From: an uncultured Flavobacteriales bacterium
Lineage (GTDB): Bacteria; Bacteroidota; Bacteroidia; Flavobacteriales_D; Parvicellaceae
NCBI GenBank assembly: GCA_913030835.1
Contig: CAJWDP010000011.1
Coordinates: forward strand, 1 to 64,000
Length of the DNA stretch: 64,000 nt
Reading direction: 5' to 3'
Below, piece after piece: positions 37,122 through 46,514 of this stretch. The first letter of the stretch is position 1. Each line of letters begins with the position of its first letter. The position numbers and the translations under genes are program-made. The notes under the pieces were generated by a model. The model had not been told where the DNA came from. It searched no databases and was given only the letters and a program-made list of their open reading frames with translations.

Positions 37122-38612
37122 ATGGAACGATATGATTTATGTGTGATTGGTGGAGGTCCTGCAGGGTATGCTGCAGCGATGCGGGCCATCGATTTTGGCA
37201 AACGGGTAATCCTAATCGAAAAGAGTAAAGTTGGAGGAGCAGGTGTTTACAACGGTGCTTTATCCTCAAAAACCTGGTGGGAGCTTTCTCAAAAGGTAAG
37301 GGCGGTTAACGAATCCATCGTATCTGTCGGCAGATCGAAATTTGGAATTACTTGGCAAGAAGTCATTAAAACGGAGCAGGAAGCTCTATTTGATCGAAAA
37401 TTTCAGTATAGCTGTCATATCAAACTGCTACAGGAAGAATCCATGAACAACATCTTCACTTACGAGCGTGGGTATGGAAAAATCATTTCTGCTAACGAGG
37501 TCAGTATCGACAAAGGAAAGCAGGAGTTGACAATTTGGGCTGAAAATATTATCATAGCAACAGGGTCTCGCCCAAGAGCTCTGCCAAATATTCCCGTAGA
37601 TGAAAAGATCATCATGACCAGTGATGGCATTCATCAATTGGAAGAATACCCAAAAAGTCTGGTCGTGGTTGGTGCAGGTGTAATAGGATGCGAATATGCG
37701 ACCATATTTGCCAACTTTGGCAAAACCCGAGTTCATCTCATTGACCGTGCTGATCGTATACTTCCCTTCGAAGACGAGGACATTTCCAAATTGGTGGATA
37801 ACAATTTGAAAAAAGAAGGGGTTGTAATGCACCACAATTCATCTTTGGAGAGGTTGGAGATAAAAGATGGAGAGGTGGAATATGAATTGTCCTACGAGGA
37901 TGGAAGAAGAGAAGTGATCAGAGTTGAAAAAGCCCTTCTTGCAATTGGAAGAATACCAAACGTTGAAAATATAGGACTGGAAAACGTTGGAATTCAAATG
38001 GGAGAAACGGGAAGACATATTGGCGACGATGATACTCGCACAAATATTCCCAACATTTATGCGGTTGGAGATGCTTCAGGAAGAATAAAGCTCGTTAACA
38101 TGGGCGAAATCGAAGCAAGGCATGCAGTGGAAAAAATATTTGGAAATAAAAAAACACGATTGTCGTATGACAATGTGACGACGATCATGTTTTTGCAACC
38201 GGAGGTGGCTGCTGTTGGAATGAATGAAAAAATGGTACGCGATCAGAACATCCCGGTTAAAGTTGTTAAGATCGACTATTCGTGCATTGCCCGAGCTATT
38301 GCCATGAGAAAAACGGAAGGATTCTTTAAAATCATTGTTTCAAACGATGATGAAATGAAAATACTCGGAATGCGTGCGATTGGTGAACATGCTTCAAGCG
38401 CCGTTCAGGCCGTAGCATTGTTGATCAAACAAAACCGGGGAATCGAAGAACTCGCTGAACTGGTTCATCCACACCCATCCATTATTGAAGGTATTCAAGA
38501 GTGTGTCAGGATGCTATTAAACAAATCTATATTCAAATCCTCTGTCTTCAAGGACAAGCTGAAATGCTACAGTTTTATTGATGGTGTAAAAACACCGCTT
38601 CAGAGACTTTAA
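37122..38612 (+). CDS. E3-like NAD(P)/FAD oxidoreductase lacking the redox disulfide
   Basis: A 496-residue flavoprotein with the fold of dihydrolipoamide dehydrogenase and soluble transhydrogenase. The FAD site is CVIGGGPAGYAAAMRA, the NAD(P) site VVVGAGVIGCEYATIFANFG, and the second FAD motif IYAVGDASG. Where dihydrolipoamide dehydrogenase has GGTCLNVGCIPSK, this protein has GGAGVYNGALSSKTWWELS with no cysteine. The C-terminal His-Glu pair is retained (HPHPSIIEG). It therefore cannot use a disulfide and probably transfers hydride or electrons directly from FAD, as in transhydrogenases or quinone-reducing relatives. ATG 37122 is preferred over the TTG two codons before. The gene stands alone. 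Confidence 0.82.
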   Translation: MERYDLCVIGGGPAGYAAAMRAIDFGKRVILIEKSKVGGAGVYNGALSSKTWWELSQKVRAVNESIVSVGRSKFGITWQEVIKTEQEALFDRKFQYSCHIKLLQEESMNNIFTYERGYGKIISANEVSIDKGKQELTIWAENIIIATGSRPRALPNIPVDEKIIMTSDGIHQLEEYPKSLVVVGAGVIGCEYATIFANFGKTRVHLIDRADRILPFEDEDISKLVDNNLKKEGVVMHHNSSLERLEIKDGEVEYELSYEDGRREVIRVEKALLAIGRIPNVENIGLENVGIQMGETGRHIGDDDTRTNIPNIYAVGDASGRIKLVNMGEIEARHAVEKIFGNKKTRLSYDNVTTIMFLQPEVAAVGMNEKMVRDQNIPVKVVKIDYSCIARAIAMRKTEGFFKIIVSNDDEMKILGMRAIGEHASSAVQAVALLIKQNRGIEELAELVHPHPSIIEGIQECVRMLLNKSIFKSSVFKDKLKCYSFIDGVKTPLQRL

Positions 38613-38640
38613 AAAATCCTAAAGGAATACCTTTTAATCT

Positions 38641-39702
38641 TCAAAAAGGAGAAGAAAAAGCAGGGTTATTAATAAACTCAGGATCTGACAGCGATTTCAA
38701 AAATTCCTTAACCTGCATTTTTTCGGTCGCCGTAAGGGCCACTCCTCCGGTTGAAGCAAATTCGATTAATGGGCTAATATTTGGACTTGAAGCTTCTATA
38801 TGGTCGCTGTAATGATCAATTACCTCATCCAATGTATTGAATCTACCATCATGCATATAAGGCGCTGAATATTCAATATTCCTTAGTGTGGGTACTTTGA
38901 ACTTTCCAATATCAGTGGAAACTCCATTTACACCACCCAATCCTTCATCTACATGCACCAAATCCATTCCATTGTTCGAATAGCTATGATCTGTAAACAG
39001 CTTTGAGGAGTGCGGGTGACAGTGAAAGCAATCTGCTCCTGTCAGGTCTTGAAAAAGATTGTACCCCGCCAATTCATCGGGAGTCAGCATTAATTCAAAT
39101 CGAGTCCATTTATCCCATCTGGAATTACCGGAAACCATCGTTCGCAGAAATTGCGCAATTGCTTTCGATACATGCACAGAATCGACTTGGTCTACCCCAA
39201 AGGCCTCATAAAACATCCTCTGATACATGGTGTCAGACTGTAATTTATTTTCGACATTTTCCCACGTATCATTCATTTCTATGGGGTTCGTTATCGGATC
39301 AAATATCTGCTCCTCCAACGTAGCTGCCCTTCCATCCCAGAAAAAGTCGTTTGCATATCCCAGGTTTTGAAGTACCATTGCTTGTCTTGTACCTAATGCG
39401 CCAGTAACTCCCTGACTGTAACGATTTGTATCTGAAAACGCCGCAAATTGAAAGTGGCAATCTGCACATGACTGCGTATTCGTTCCAGACAATCTTTTTT
39501 CATAAAATAAGTGACGACCTAGTTCAACTCCTTCCACCGTAAGTGGATTACTTGATGGTATATTCATAGGAGGAAACCCACCGGGTAAATCTAAGCTATA
39601 CGGAGTTGGATTATGCACCCAAATTGTTGGCACTTCGGATTTGTCCTTTTTGCATCCAACAAGGAAAATAATTACGATCGCTGATAGTACCAACCTATGC
39701 AT
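38641..39702 (-). CDS. Diheme cytochrome c peroxidase / MauG-MbnH family lipoprotein
   Basis: A 353-residue protein from ATG 39702. Lipoprotein signal: hydrophobic AIVIIFLVGCKK with Cys17 in the lipobox, so it is anchored in a membrane facing the periplasm. Two c-type heme sites: C79-A-D-C-H83 and C225-F-H-C-H229. Between them NPIEMNDTW and GNSRWDKW are typical of the CCP_MauG family. The family includes hydrogen-peroxide reductases and MauG/MbnH enzymes that oxidise Tyr or Trp in a partner protein. A second copy lies directly upstream and an MbnP-family lipoprotein is first in the same operon, which makes the MbnH-like role attractive. Key distal Tyr or His cannot be assigned by eye. Confidence 0.86.
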   Translation of the reverse strand: MHRLVLSAIVIIFLVGCKKDKSEVPTIWVHNPTPYSLDLPGGFPPMNIPSSNPLTVEGVELGRHLFYEKRLSGTNTQSCADCHFQFAAFSDTNRYSQGVTGALGTRQAMVLQNLGYANDFFWDGRAATLEEQIFDPITNPIEMNDTWENVENKLQSDTMYQRMFYEAFGVDQVDSVHVSKAIAQFLRTMVSGNSRWDKWTRFELMLTPDELAGYNLFQDLTGADCFHCHPHSSKLFTDHSYSNNGMDLVHVDEGLGGVNGVSTDIGKFKVPTLRNIEYSAPYMHDGRFNTLDEVIDHYSDHIEASSPNISPLIEFASTGGVALTATEKMQVKEFLKSLSDPEFINNPAFSSPF

Positions 39703-39717
39703 ACCCTTCAAAGTTAC

Positions 39718-40761
39718 CTATTTTCGAAATGATTCGTTGGTTAAAAAACTGTCGTCGGTCAATGTTTTTAGAAAAGCCAACAAATCCTCTTTTTCTTCAT
39801 TAGAAAATACAATTTTTTCAATCAAAGGGTCCTGGTTCCAATGGCCAGACCCACCCCTCTGATAGCTATCCAACACATCATTCAATGTCCTATAGCTTCC
39901 ATCATGCATGTATGGACCCGTTACTTCACAATTCCGCAAAGTTGGCACTCTGAACTTCCCATGATCCATATGTTTAAGGGTGATTCTAGCCCTTCCTGTG
40001 TCAGCATACACCTGATGACTCCCGTTGTTTGCGTAACTATTATCAGTAAAGTTAAAACCACTGTGGCATGTTGAACACTTCGCATCATCTCCGAAAAATA
40101 GATCCATCCCACGCTTTTCCGCTTCGGTAAACCCGTATTTTCCCTCCTGAGCCAGATCATATCTGGAATTTCCGGAGATAAAGGTCCTCATAAAATTGGC
40201 AAGCGCTCTGGTAATCACGAATGCATCCATGTCCCGGCCATATGCCTCTCTTGCCATTCTTTGGTATGCTGAATCCCGTGAAATTCGGATCGTTAACTCG
40301 TGCATATTGTAATTCATTTCGAGCTGGTCTTCAATCGGCGCTTTGATTTGCAGCTCGAGATTTGGTATTCCACCATCTTTGAAAAAACGGGGCACATAAG
40401 CAACATTGTGCAAAGCCGTGGCATTTCTCTGTCCTATCCCACCATGGGCTCCAGAACTCAATGCTAATGTATCAGAAAACGAGTACTGTGGAATGTGACA
40501 CGATGCGCATGATACCGTTTTATCGAGGGATAAAATCGGATCATAAAAAAGCTGTTTACCCAAAGAAATGCGCGCCTTTGATGGCAAATTATCTTCTGGA
40601 AAGTCTATTTCAGGGAAATGATCCGGGATTTTAATCCAATTTGCCGATACATCCTGAGCTTCATACTGTAGAAATTCTCTATTCTCTCCGCATGCGAATA
40701 GTGCTATTAGCATGCAAGAAATCAGTTTACTCAGATCAATGCAATTTGAGAACCTTTTCAA
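39718..40761 (-). CDS. Second diheme peroxidase / MauG-MbnH family lipoprotein
   Basis: A 347-residue paralogue of the downstream gene with heme sites C85-A-S-C-H89 and C229-S-T-C-H233 and the same EDQLEMN and GNSRYDLAQ stretches. Lipobox LFAC at Cys24. The start appears to be TTG at 40761, which overlaps the end of the MbnP-family gene by 26 bases and gives a charged n-region (MKRFSN) before the hydrophobic core; ATG 40713 would leave too short a signal peptide. The gap to the next peroxidase gene is 15 bases. Two peroxidases with one MbnP may act on different sites or at different steps; this is inference. Confidence 0.85.
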   Translation of the reverse strand: MKRFSNCIDLSKLISCMLIALFACGENREFLQYEAQDVSANWIKIPDHFPEIDFPEDNLPSKARISLGKQLFYDPILSLDKTVSCASCHIPQYSFSDTLALSSGAHGGIGQRNATALHNVAYVPRFFKDGGIPNLELQIKAPIEDQLEMNYNMHELTIRISRDSAYQRMAREAYGRDMDAFVITRALANFMRTFISGNSRYDLAQEGKYGFTEAEKRGMDLFFGDDAKCSTCHSGFNFTDNSYANNGSHQVYADTGRARITLKHMDHGKFRVPTLRNCEVTGPYMHDGSYRTLNDVLDSYQRGGSGHWNQDPLIEKIVFSNEEKEDLLAFLKTLTDDSFLTNESFRK

Positions 40762-41494
40762 AATTATTCGCCAAGTTTTGCGCTAAATGCATATTATCCA
40801 TTGTGTGGGTACTGTTGTCAATTGCTAAATTGATACCATCAAAGAATTCCGAATAGTCCACATCCAAAGAAATAACCGAAGTTTCTCCTGCTGCTATTGC
40901 TTTATTTACATATAAATTTGGACCTTCCCTGTAGGTTGTGTCCATTCCAATATGCATAGAGAAAAGCTCACCCGGGTCATAATTGCCATTTCCATTTATG
41001 TCCACTCGTCCATCCAATGCACAAAAAATGTAACCACTTGACCAACCCCAATGCATACTAGGTGATTGATTTCCCAGTGCACTTCCGAGCTCATGAATAT
41101 TTGGATCCATGTGATTCGTTACAGAATCAACTCCCACTGCCCATTGAAGATTATACAACGTCATTGGAGAATATTCACCATAATTTACGGTCGTTACAGA
41201 CGGGTCTATTTTGAGGTAATACGAATCACTTACAATTTGGGGATTACTATCCTGATCTACGAAACCTGACACTCTTAAATACCAGTCCGCTCTGAAAAAC
41301 TGATATTTATTTCCAAAATCATCCGTATAATCTGTGTTAAAAGCGAAGGACTCTGTTCCTACCAAATGAGTAAAGCTCAAATCAACCTTTCCCGGTTCTT
41401 GAGTACAGGTTGGATTTTCTTCATCTTTCTTGCAGCCGAAGAAAGCAATCGTTAGGATAAAGGTGCCAATGATACTTGTTGAGAAAATTTTCAT
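40736..41494 (-). CDS. MbnP-family periplasmic lipoprotein (copper-binding family)
   Basis: A 252-residue lipoprotein (hydrophobic TSIIGTFILTIAFFGC, lipobox Cys21). The family is recognised by DLSFTHLVGTESFAFNT, RADWYLRVSGF, and especially MHWGWSSGYIFCALDG with Trp149 and Trp151. In methanobactin-producing methanotrophs, MbnP binds copper after its diheme partner MbnH converts a tryptophan to kynurenine. The presence of two diheme MauG-family lipoproteins immediately downstream is the same pairing. There is no methanobactin gene here. This protein probably binds copper in the periplasm, but modification of a Trp is inference. Confidence 0.83.
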   Translation of the reverse strand: MKIFSTSIIGTFILTIAFFGCKKDEENPTCTQEPGKVDLSFTHLVGTESFAFNTDYTDDFGNKYQFFRADWYLRVSGFVDQDSNPQIVSDSYYLKIDPSVTTVNYGEYSPMTLYNLQWAVGVDSVTNHMDPNIHELGSALGNQSPSMHWGWSSGYIFCALDGRVDINGNGNYDPGELFSMHIGMDTTYREGPNLYVNKAIAAGETSVISLDVDYSEFFDGINLAIDNSTHTMDNMHLAQNLANNFEKVLKLH

Positions 41495-41584
41495 TTTATT
41501 TCTTTTCTAATGTATGTTACGATTTATTACAGCTTTTAGTATGACAAGCCATCAGATTTCACATGACTAAATTCACTTGAAAAG

Positions 41585-43270
41585 CTATTCCAGGATCAAT
41601 TTAAAGGATCGTGAAAAGTTCCCCGATACATTTTTTAGGTTCAGGATATACTGACCTGCGGCCTCAGATGAGTAGTCCAAAGTAAGTTCCCCGTAACCGG
41701 ATATAAATTCGTTTTTCAAATTGACCTGCTGTCCGATAAGATTGTTCAGTTCAACAAAGTAAAATCCTTCTTCAATATCACTAAATGAAACACGAATAAC
41801 ACCATTCGACGGATTAGGGTACAACCTCATTAATCCAGTGTCCGTTTCATCTAGCCCAAGGGCAGGACAAGATGCATATTGTCCCATCGCTAAAACAGAT
41901 TTATGGAGATTGAGTCTTCCACCCGTTACTGTCGGGTTTGAACCCGTTGGGCTCAATGAACTTACGGCATCCAAACCTGAATTGAGCATGTAATCTTTAA
42001 CCGTTAAAGCAAGCGTTGCTGGATCGTTTTTGTAGTCCGTAATCATATCACTGCAAGCAGCAGACCACATTAAACCAATTGCACCAGCAACATGAGGTGT
42101 AGCCATTGAAGTTCCCGAAGACTGGCCGTAGTCATTTGTGGGATTAGTAGACAGGATATTGGTCCCTGGCGCTCCCATATCAATTGTCGTTAAACCGTAC
42201 CCTGCCCAACCTAAGTCGTCGGATGATGTAGTATTGGTTACCGAAATGAGCCAATCACTGGAACAAGCAGTAGGCACATCTCCCACCGCATCAATGTCAA
42301 CTAAATTGTTGGCTGTAGCACCGGCACTTAAGATTCCGTAAGCCCCGAGCGAGTCATAGAAGGCACACCACAGAGGATAATCGTTGGGATCCGCATTGTC
42401 AATCCCAAACGAAGAGTTCGTTGACACAACAAAAGCTCCTTCAGCACCACTTGTTTGATCGTATTGCGCTCGCAGCTCCAAAACATAACCATAAGCTGTC
42501 AAGACAGTTGATTCAAACCCACTACTTCCCCCATTGGTTGCCACAGGAAGGACCTGAACATCCCAGTTCACACCTGTCACACCTATTCCGTTGTTTCCTA
42601 TGGCGCCTACTGTTCCCGAAACATGAGTCCCATGAGATGACTGAGGCAAATTGCCATCGTTTCCTCCGGCATCCCAACCATTCACGTCATCGATGTATCC
42701 GTTTCCATCATCATCAACACCGGATGATCCAGCCATCTCCGTCGCATTCTTGAAAAAATTAATGTCCTCGTGCGAGATCTGAAATCCTCCATCGATAACA
42801 GCAACAACTATGGGATCCCCCTGTGCACTTGCTCCGCCTGTGGTAATTGCCCACGCATCACAAGCAGAGATATCTGCAGTTCCACCGCTACCATTCGTCC
42901 CATCGTTATACAGGTTCCACTGAACATTAAACTGTGTGTCGTTAGGACAAAGTGTATCCCTCAATTTTACATTGTTGTGATTGTATTGAACAATTTCGAC
43001 GTCCTGGCGACCAGCGAACAAATTTATTGCTGCTTGGGGAGATGTAGTCAGTGGATTGTAAGCCAGATGCCACGCGTTTATTCTACGTGATATCGGCTTA
43101 ATAATTTCTAGATCAACCGATACGTTTTCGGAATTAATTTCCTTCAAAATTTCATCCGAATCATGCCCTGTCTTGAACATAACCAGCATTTCGCCGGGAA
43201 CAATATTTTCCTGCGAAAAAACATATGAACTAATCAGAAGAAAGAAAACGGTAAGTATTTTAAATTTCAT
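41585..43270 (-). CDS. Secreted S8 subtilisin-like protease with T9SS type A sorting domain
   Basis: A 561-residue protein. Signal peptide (ILTVFFLLISSYVFSQ), an inhibitor-like propeptide (about 21-100), then the catalytic domain with Asp160 (VAVIDGGF), His213 (SSHGTHVSG), Asn285 for the oxyanion hole (VVSTNSS) and Ser388 (SSGTSMATPHVAG). The last 80 residues are a T9SS type A domain beginning LYPNPSNGVIRVSF and ending in a beta-sandwich (SFKLILE), so the protease is exported across the outer membrane. It probably degrades extracellular protein. It is divergent from the AddA-like gene. A calcium-type insert (DDDGNGYIDDVNGWD) lies between Asp and His. Confidence 0.93.
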   Translation of the reverse strand: MKFKILTVFFLLISSYVFSQENIVPGEMLVMFKTGHDSDEILKEINSENVSVDLEIIKPISRRINAWHLAYNPLTTSPQAAINLFAGRQDVEIVQYNHNNVKLRDTLCPNDTQFNVQWNLYNDGTNGSGGTADISACDAWAITTGGASAQGDPIVVAVIDGGFQISHEDINFFKNATEMAGSSGVDDDGNGYIDDVNGWDAGGNDGNLPQSSHGTHVSGTVGAIGNNGIGVTGVNWDVQVLPVATNGGSSGFESTVLTAYGYVLELRAQYDQTSGAEGAFVVSTNSSFGIDNADPNDYPLWCAFYDSLGAYGILSAGATANNLVDIDAVGDVPTACSSDWLISVTNTTSSDDLGWAGYGLTTIDMGAPGTNILSTNPTNDYGQSSGTSMATPHVAGAIGLMWSAACSDMITDYKNDPATLALTVKDYMLNSGLDAVSSLSPTGSNPTVTGGRLNLHKSVLAMGQYASCPALGLDETDTGLMRLYPNPSNGVIRVSFSDIEEGFYFVELNNLIGQQVNLKNEFISGYGELTLDYSSEAAGQYILNLKNVSGNFSRSFKLILE

Positions 43271-43293
43271 ATTTGTTTATTTTGGTGCACACC

Positions 43294-43301
43294 CAAATTT
43301 A
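43294..43301 (-). promoter_or_regulatory. Candidate -7 box for the S8 protease gene
   Basis: Minus-strand TAAATTTG, exact consensus, about 23 nt before the ATG at 43270. Confidence 0.45.
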
Positions 43302-43342
43302 CACAAACCAATTCTTTTATTCAGGTCATTCGTACGACAAAA

Positions 43343-43350
43343 TAATTTTG
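43343..43350 (+). promoter_or_regulatory. Candidate -7 box for the AddA-like operon
   Basis: TAATTTTG, exact consensus, 67 nt before the ATG at 43418. A second, weaker TAATTTTC at 43381-43388 has a TTG 22 nt upstream. Either may be used. Confidence 0.4.
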
Positions 43351-43417
43351 GTTTATTGGATTCCCGAATAGGAAATAAAGTAATTTTCGTCCTAATTAGA
43401 GGACATTAGGTTACTGG

Positions 43418-46400
43418 ATGAACACAAAAGGACTAACCATATATCGAAGCAGCGCAGGTTCAGGGAAAACATTTACACTGGTTCTGAATTACCTCAAGCT
43501 CATCATTCAGGATGAAAATCCCTTCAAGTTTCAGGAAATTTTAGCGATAACTTTTACCAATAAAGCCGCAAACGAAATGAAGCAAAGAGTGCTGGCACAC
43601 TTGAAAGAGCTTGCGGATAATCCAGCATCTGAAATTCTTCCTGTGTATTCAAAAGAGCTGCAGCTATCGGAAGAAACGATAGCAAAGATTGCAAAAGACA
43701 GATTGAGCATCATGCTTCACAACTACAGCGACATTGCAATCATAACCATCGATCGATTTGCACACCGATTGATACGTTCTTTTTCGCGCGACCTGGACCT
43801 GCAAGCAGATTTTGAGATAGAAATGGATTTTCCAAAAGTACTTCAAGAGGCTGTAGATGGTTTGATGCAGCAAGTTGGAAATCGAAAAGACCTTACTGAC
43901 CTAATTGTGCATTATGCAAAAGATCTTGCCTTTGAAGACAAATCATGGAAGGCATCTAGAAAATTATTTGAAATCGGAAAGCTGATCAAAAAGGAGGATA
44001 CGGAAGAATGGATAGATAAGTTCAGGGAAATGAACATTGAAGAAATTTTTTCCATTCATAAACAAACCGCTATCACTTCCAATCAGTTGAAACGTTCTTT
44101 GTCGGAGCTTGGAACAAGCACCATCAATACAATCGGAGATGCAGATATTGTCGATTGGGCACCTCTCGGTTGGCGCGGATGGCCCGGCTATTTCAAAAAA
44201 TTAAATGACGGTAATGTCAAAGTTCTTGAAAATCCCGGAAACTCAATTTTGAATGCTATTCATGAGGAAAAGTGGTTGAAAAAAAATCCTCCTATCGAAA
44301 TTCAATCCAAGCTGGAAGAAATTCAAGATACCATTACAGAAAATTATGACGCATCACTTCAAATAGGACAAAAACTGATTCGTCAAAAGATCATCCGGGA
44401 AAATATCATTGGGCTTGGGTTGATCAAAGAACTTTCTGCCATCCTTGAACAATATAAACTCAACAACAATCTCGTTCTCATTTCAGATTTCAACAAAACC
44501 ATCTCCGACATTGTATTGCAGCAACCAACCCCATTTATTTACGAACGCATTGGTTGCAAGTTCAAGCATTTCTTTATTGATGAATTCCAGGATACTTCTG
44601 TACAGCAATGGCAAAATTTCATTCCACTTATCGATGACAGTTTGGCCCAAGGAAATCATAACCTGCTGGTCGGGGACGCAAAACAAGCTATTTATAGATT
44701 TCGAAACGGGGAGGCAAAACAATTTGTCCTGTTACCCGAGATCTACAAAAAGAACAATTTGGAAGTATTGCATCACGCCGAACGTAACTTTAAATACCAT
44801 GCACACGTCGAGGAACTCAATCAAAATTACAGATCTGCTCCTGCTGTTGTGAACTTTAACAATGACATATTTGAATTCATTCATGGGCAAATGCCTGCAT
44901 CCATCCAAAATAATTACGATGAATACAAACAACATGCGCATCATAACTTGGATGGACTGGTAGAAGTACAACTGGCTGATCTCAAGACGAACAAAGAGCG
45001 ATTTGAATTTGAGGCTGAAGCAACATTAACTGCAATAAATCAGTGTCTTGAAGATGGCTTCAACGAATCTGACATTACCATTCTTGTACGTCAAAATAAT
45101 TATGGGAAAGAAATTGCCGACTATCTTATCAGCCAGAATGTGCCCGTTACTTCTGATGATAGTATTTACCTGCTGAATGATCGAAAAGTAATCGTAATTC
45201 TCTCGCTTCTTAAAGTTTTGGACAACATACATACTCGTGGCGATGTAATGAAACTCATTGCTTACTTTTTCCCTTTAGAACAGACGAAGAGAGCACATTC
45301 CGCTAAGTTGAAAACTGCCAAGGATTTGGGCAAAGCTGCAGTATTGAATATGCTAAATGAGCGGTTTAAAGTCTATGCTGGAAATTTTGACAATGACCCA
45401 CTATACGTTCGCGCCAGACGTATTATTTCGTCGCTTTTCGACCCTTCAGAACACGATCAGTTTATTGATTCCATTTTAGAAAACATACATCAGTTCTGTT
45501 CCAGCAAAGGAGAAGACATCAATCAATTTATTGATTGGATCGAAGAAAAAAACCCCGCAATTGAATCAAAAGAAAGTGGAAATGGAATTCAAATAATGAG
45601 TATTCACAAATCCAAAGGTCTCGAATTCAATGTAGTCATACTCTATAATTGTGCGTGGGAATTAGGGCCATCATCAAGATCAAAAGTATGGACCAGTATC
45701 GAAAACGGAGATTCCATGATCAATGTTCAGATCCATCCATCAGAGAAAACATTTACAAGATTGGACAAACGAACAGAATTCGAAGATGCATATGCACAGG
45801 AATACCTTGATGGACTCAATCTATTTTATGTTGCTTCTACCAGACCGAAATACCGTTTGTACATTTTCGCAGGGAAAACAAAACAAAATGTGGTTTCGGG
45901 AATGATCCACAACTTCCTCTCTGAAAAGGAAAAAATAGAACTACCACTGAAGAGGTGTTTTGGAAAGCGAACAAAAATAAAGTTCAATAGAAAAACTGAA
46001 AAGTTATACGAATATACATACACTCCCAATCCAACATTTCAGCTGGAAATATCCTCAAAGAGAGGAATGGATCAGTCGATTATGCCATCTGACATTAAGT
46101 GGGGGGAATTGTATCACAGGGCATTGGAGGAGGTCAGCTCAGAGCAGCAAATTAAGCCATACCTCCAAAAAATGATAGAACGTGGTAAACTTCCTGAATC
46201 GAAGAAATCATTATTTGAAGAACAGCTGACCAAAACGCTTACACACCCTGAGTTAAAAGAATGGTTTAGCGGAAAACACACTCAAATAATAGAAAGGGAA
46301 ATTGTGGACTTCGACGGGAATACGTACCGACCGGATCGAGTAATTACTCTGCCGAATGAGACCATTATTCTTGACTTCAAAACCGGAACACCCAGAAAGC

Positions 46401-46510
46401 AGGACGAACAACAAATTAAGAAATACCACAACTTGTTAGTGGATTTGGGTTATTTACACATTAAAAATTATTTATTTTACGTCCGAAATGGAGATTTAGT
46501 TAAAGTATAA
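43418..46510 (+). CDS. AddA/RecB-like UvrD-family helicase with C-terminal nuclease domain
   Basis: A 1030-residue protein for double-strand break processing. Walker A is SSAGSGKTFT (Lys17), motif Ia FTNKAANEMKQRV, Walker B IDEFQD at 387-392, motif III VGDAKQAIYRFRNG, motif V IMSIHKSKGLEFNVVIL and motif VI LFYVASTRPKYRLYI. The C-terminal 150 residues form a PD-(D/E)XK nuclease (YHRALEEV, YRPDRVI, ILDFKTGTP, IKKYHNLL). This is the AddA architecture. It heads a six-gene operon whose last gene is the AddB-like partner at 50451. Between them are genes of no obvious repair role. Confidence 0.88.
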   Translation: MNTKGLTIYRSSAGSGKTFTLVLNYLKLIIQDENPFKFQEILAITFTNKAANEMKQRVLAHLKELADNPASEILPVYSKELQLSEETIAKIAKDRLSIMLHNYSDIAIITIDRFAHRLIRSFSRDLDLQADFEIEMDFPKVLQEAVDGLMQQVGNRKDLTDLIVHYAKDLAFEDKSWKASRKLFEIGKLIKKEDTEEWIDKFREMNIEEIFSIHKQTAITSNQLKRSLSELGTSTINTIGDADIVDWAPLGWRGWPGYFKKLNDGNVKVLENPGNSILNAIHEEKWLKKNPPIEIQSKLEEIQDTITENYDASLQIGQKLIRQKIIRENIIGLGLIKELSAILEQYKLNNNLVLISDFNKTISDIVLQQPTPFIYERIGCKFKHFFIDEFQDTSVQQWQNFIPLIDDSLAQGNHNLLVGDAKQAIYRFRNGEAKQFVLLPEIYKKNNLEVLHHAERNFKYHAHVEELNQNYRSAPAVVNFNNDIFEFIHGQMPASIQNNYDEYKQHAHHNLDGLVEVQLADLKTNKERFEFEAEATLTAINQCLEDGFNESDITILVRQNNYGKEIADYLISQNVPVTSDDSIYLLNDRKVIVILSLLKVLDNIHTRGDVMKLIAYFFPLEQTKRAHSAKLKTAKDLGKAAVLNMLNERFKVYAGNFDNDPLYVRARRIISSLFDPSEHDQFIDSILENIHQFCSSKGEDINQFIDWIEEKNPAIESKESGNGIQIMSIHKSKGLEFNVVILYNCAWELGPSSRSKVWTSIENGDSMINVQIHPSEKTFTRLDKRTEFEDAYAQEYLDGLNLFYVASTRPKYRLYIFAGKTKQNVVSGMIHNFLSEKEKIELPLKRCFGKRTKIKFNRKTEKLYEYTYTPNPTFQLEISSKRGMDQSIMPSDIKWGELYHRALEEVSSEQQIKPYLQKMIERGKLPESKKSLFEEQLTKTLTHPELKEWFSGKHTQIIEREIVDFDGNTYRPDRVITLPNETIILDFKTGTPRKQDEQQIKKYHNLLVDLGYLHIKNYLFYVRNGDLVKV

Positions 46511-46514
46511 ATCA

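Noticed and set aside
42421-43090. Plus-strand open frames opposite the S8 protease
   Set aside because: They are antisense to conserved catalytic regions, encode His/Pro-rich or Cys-rich nonsense and have no start context.
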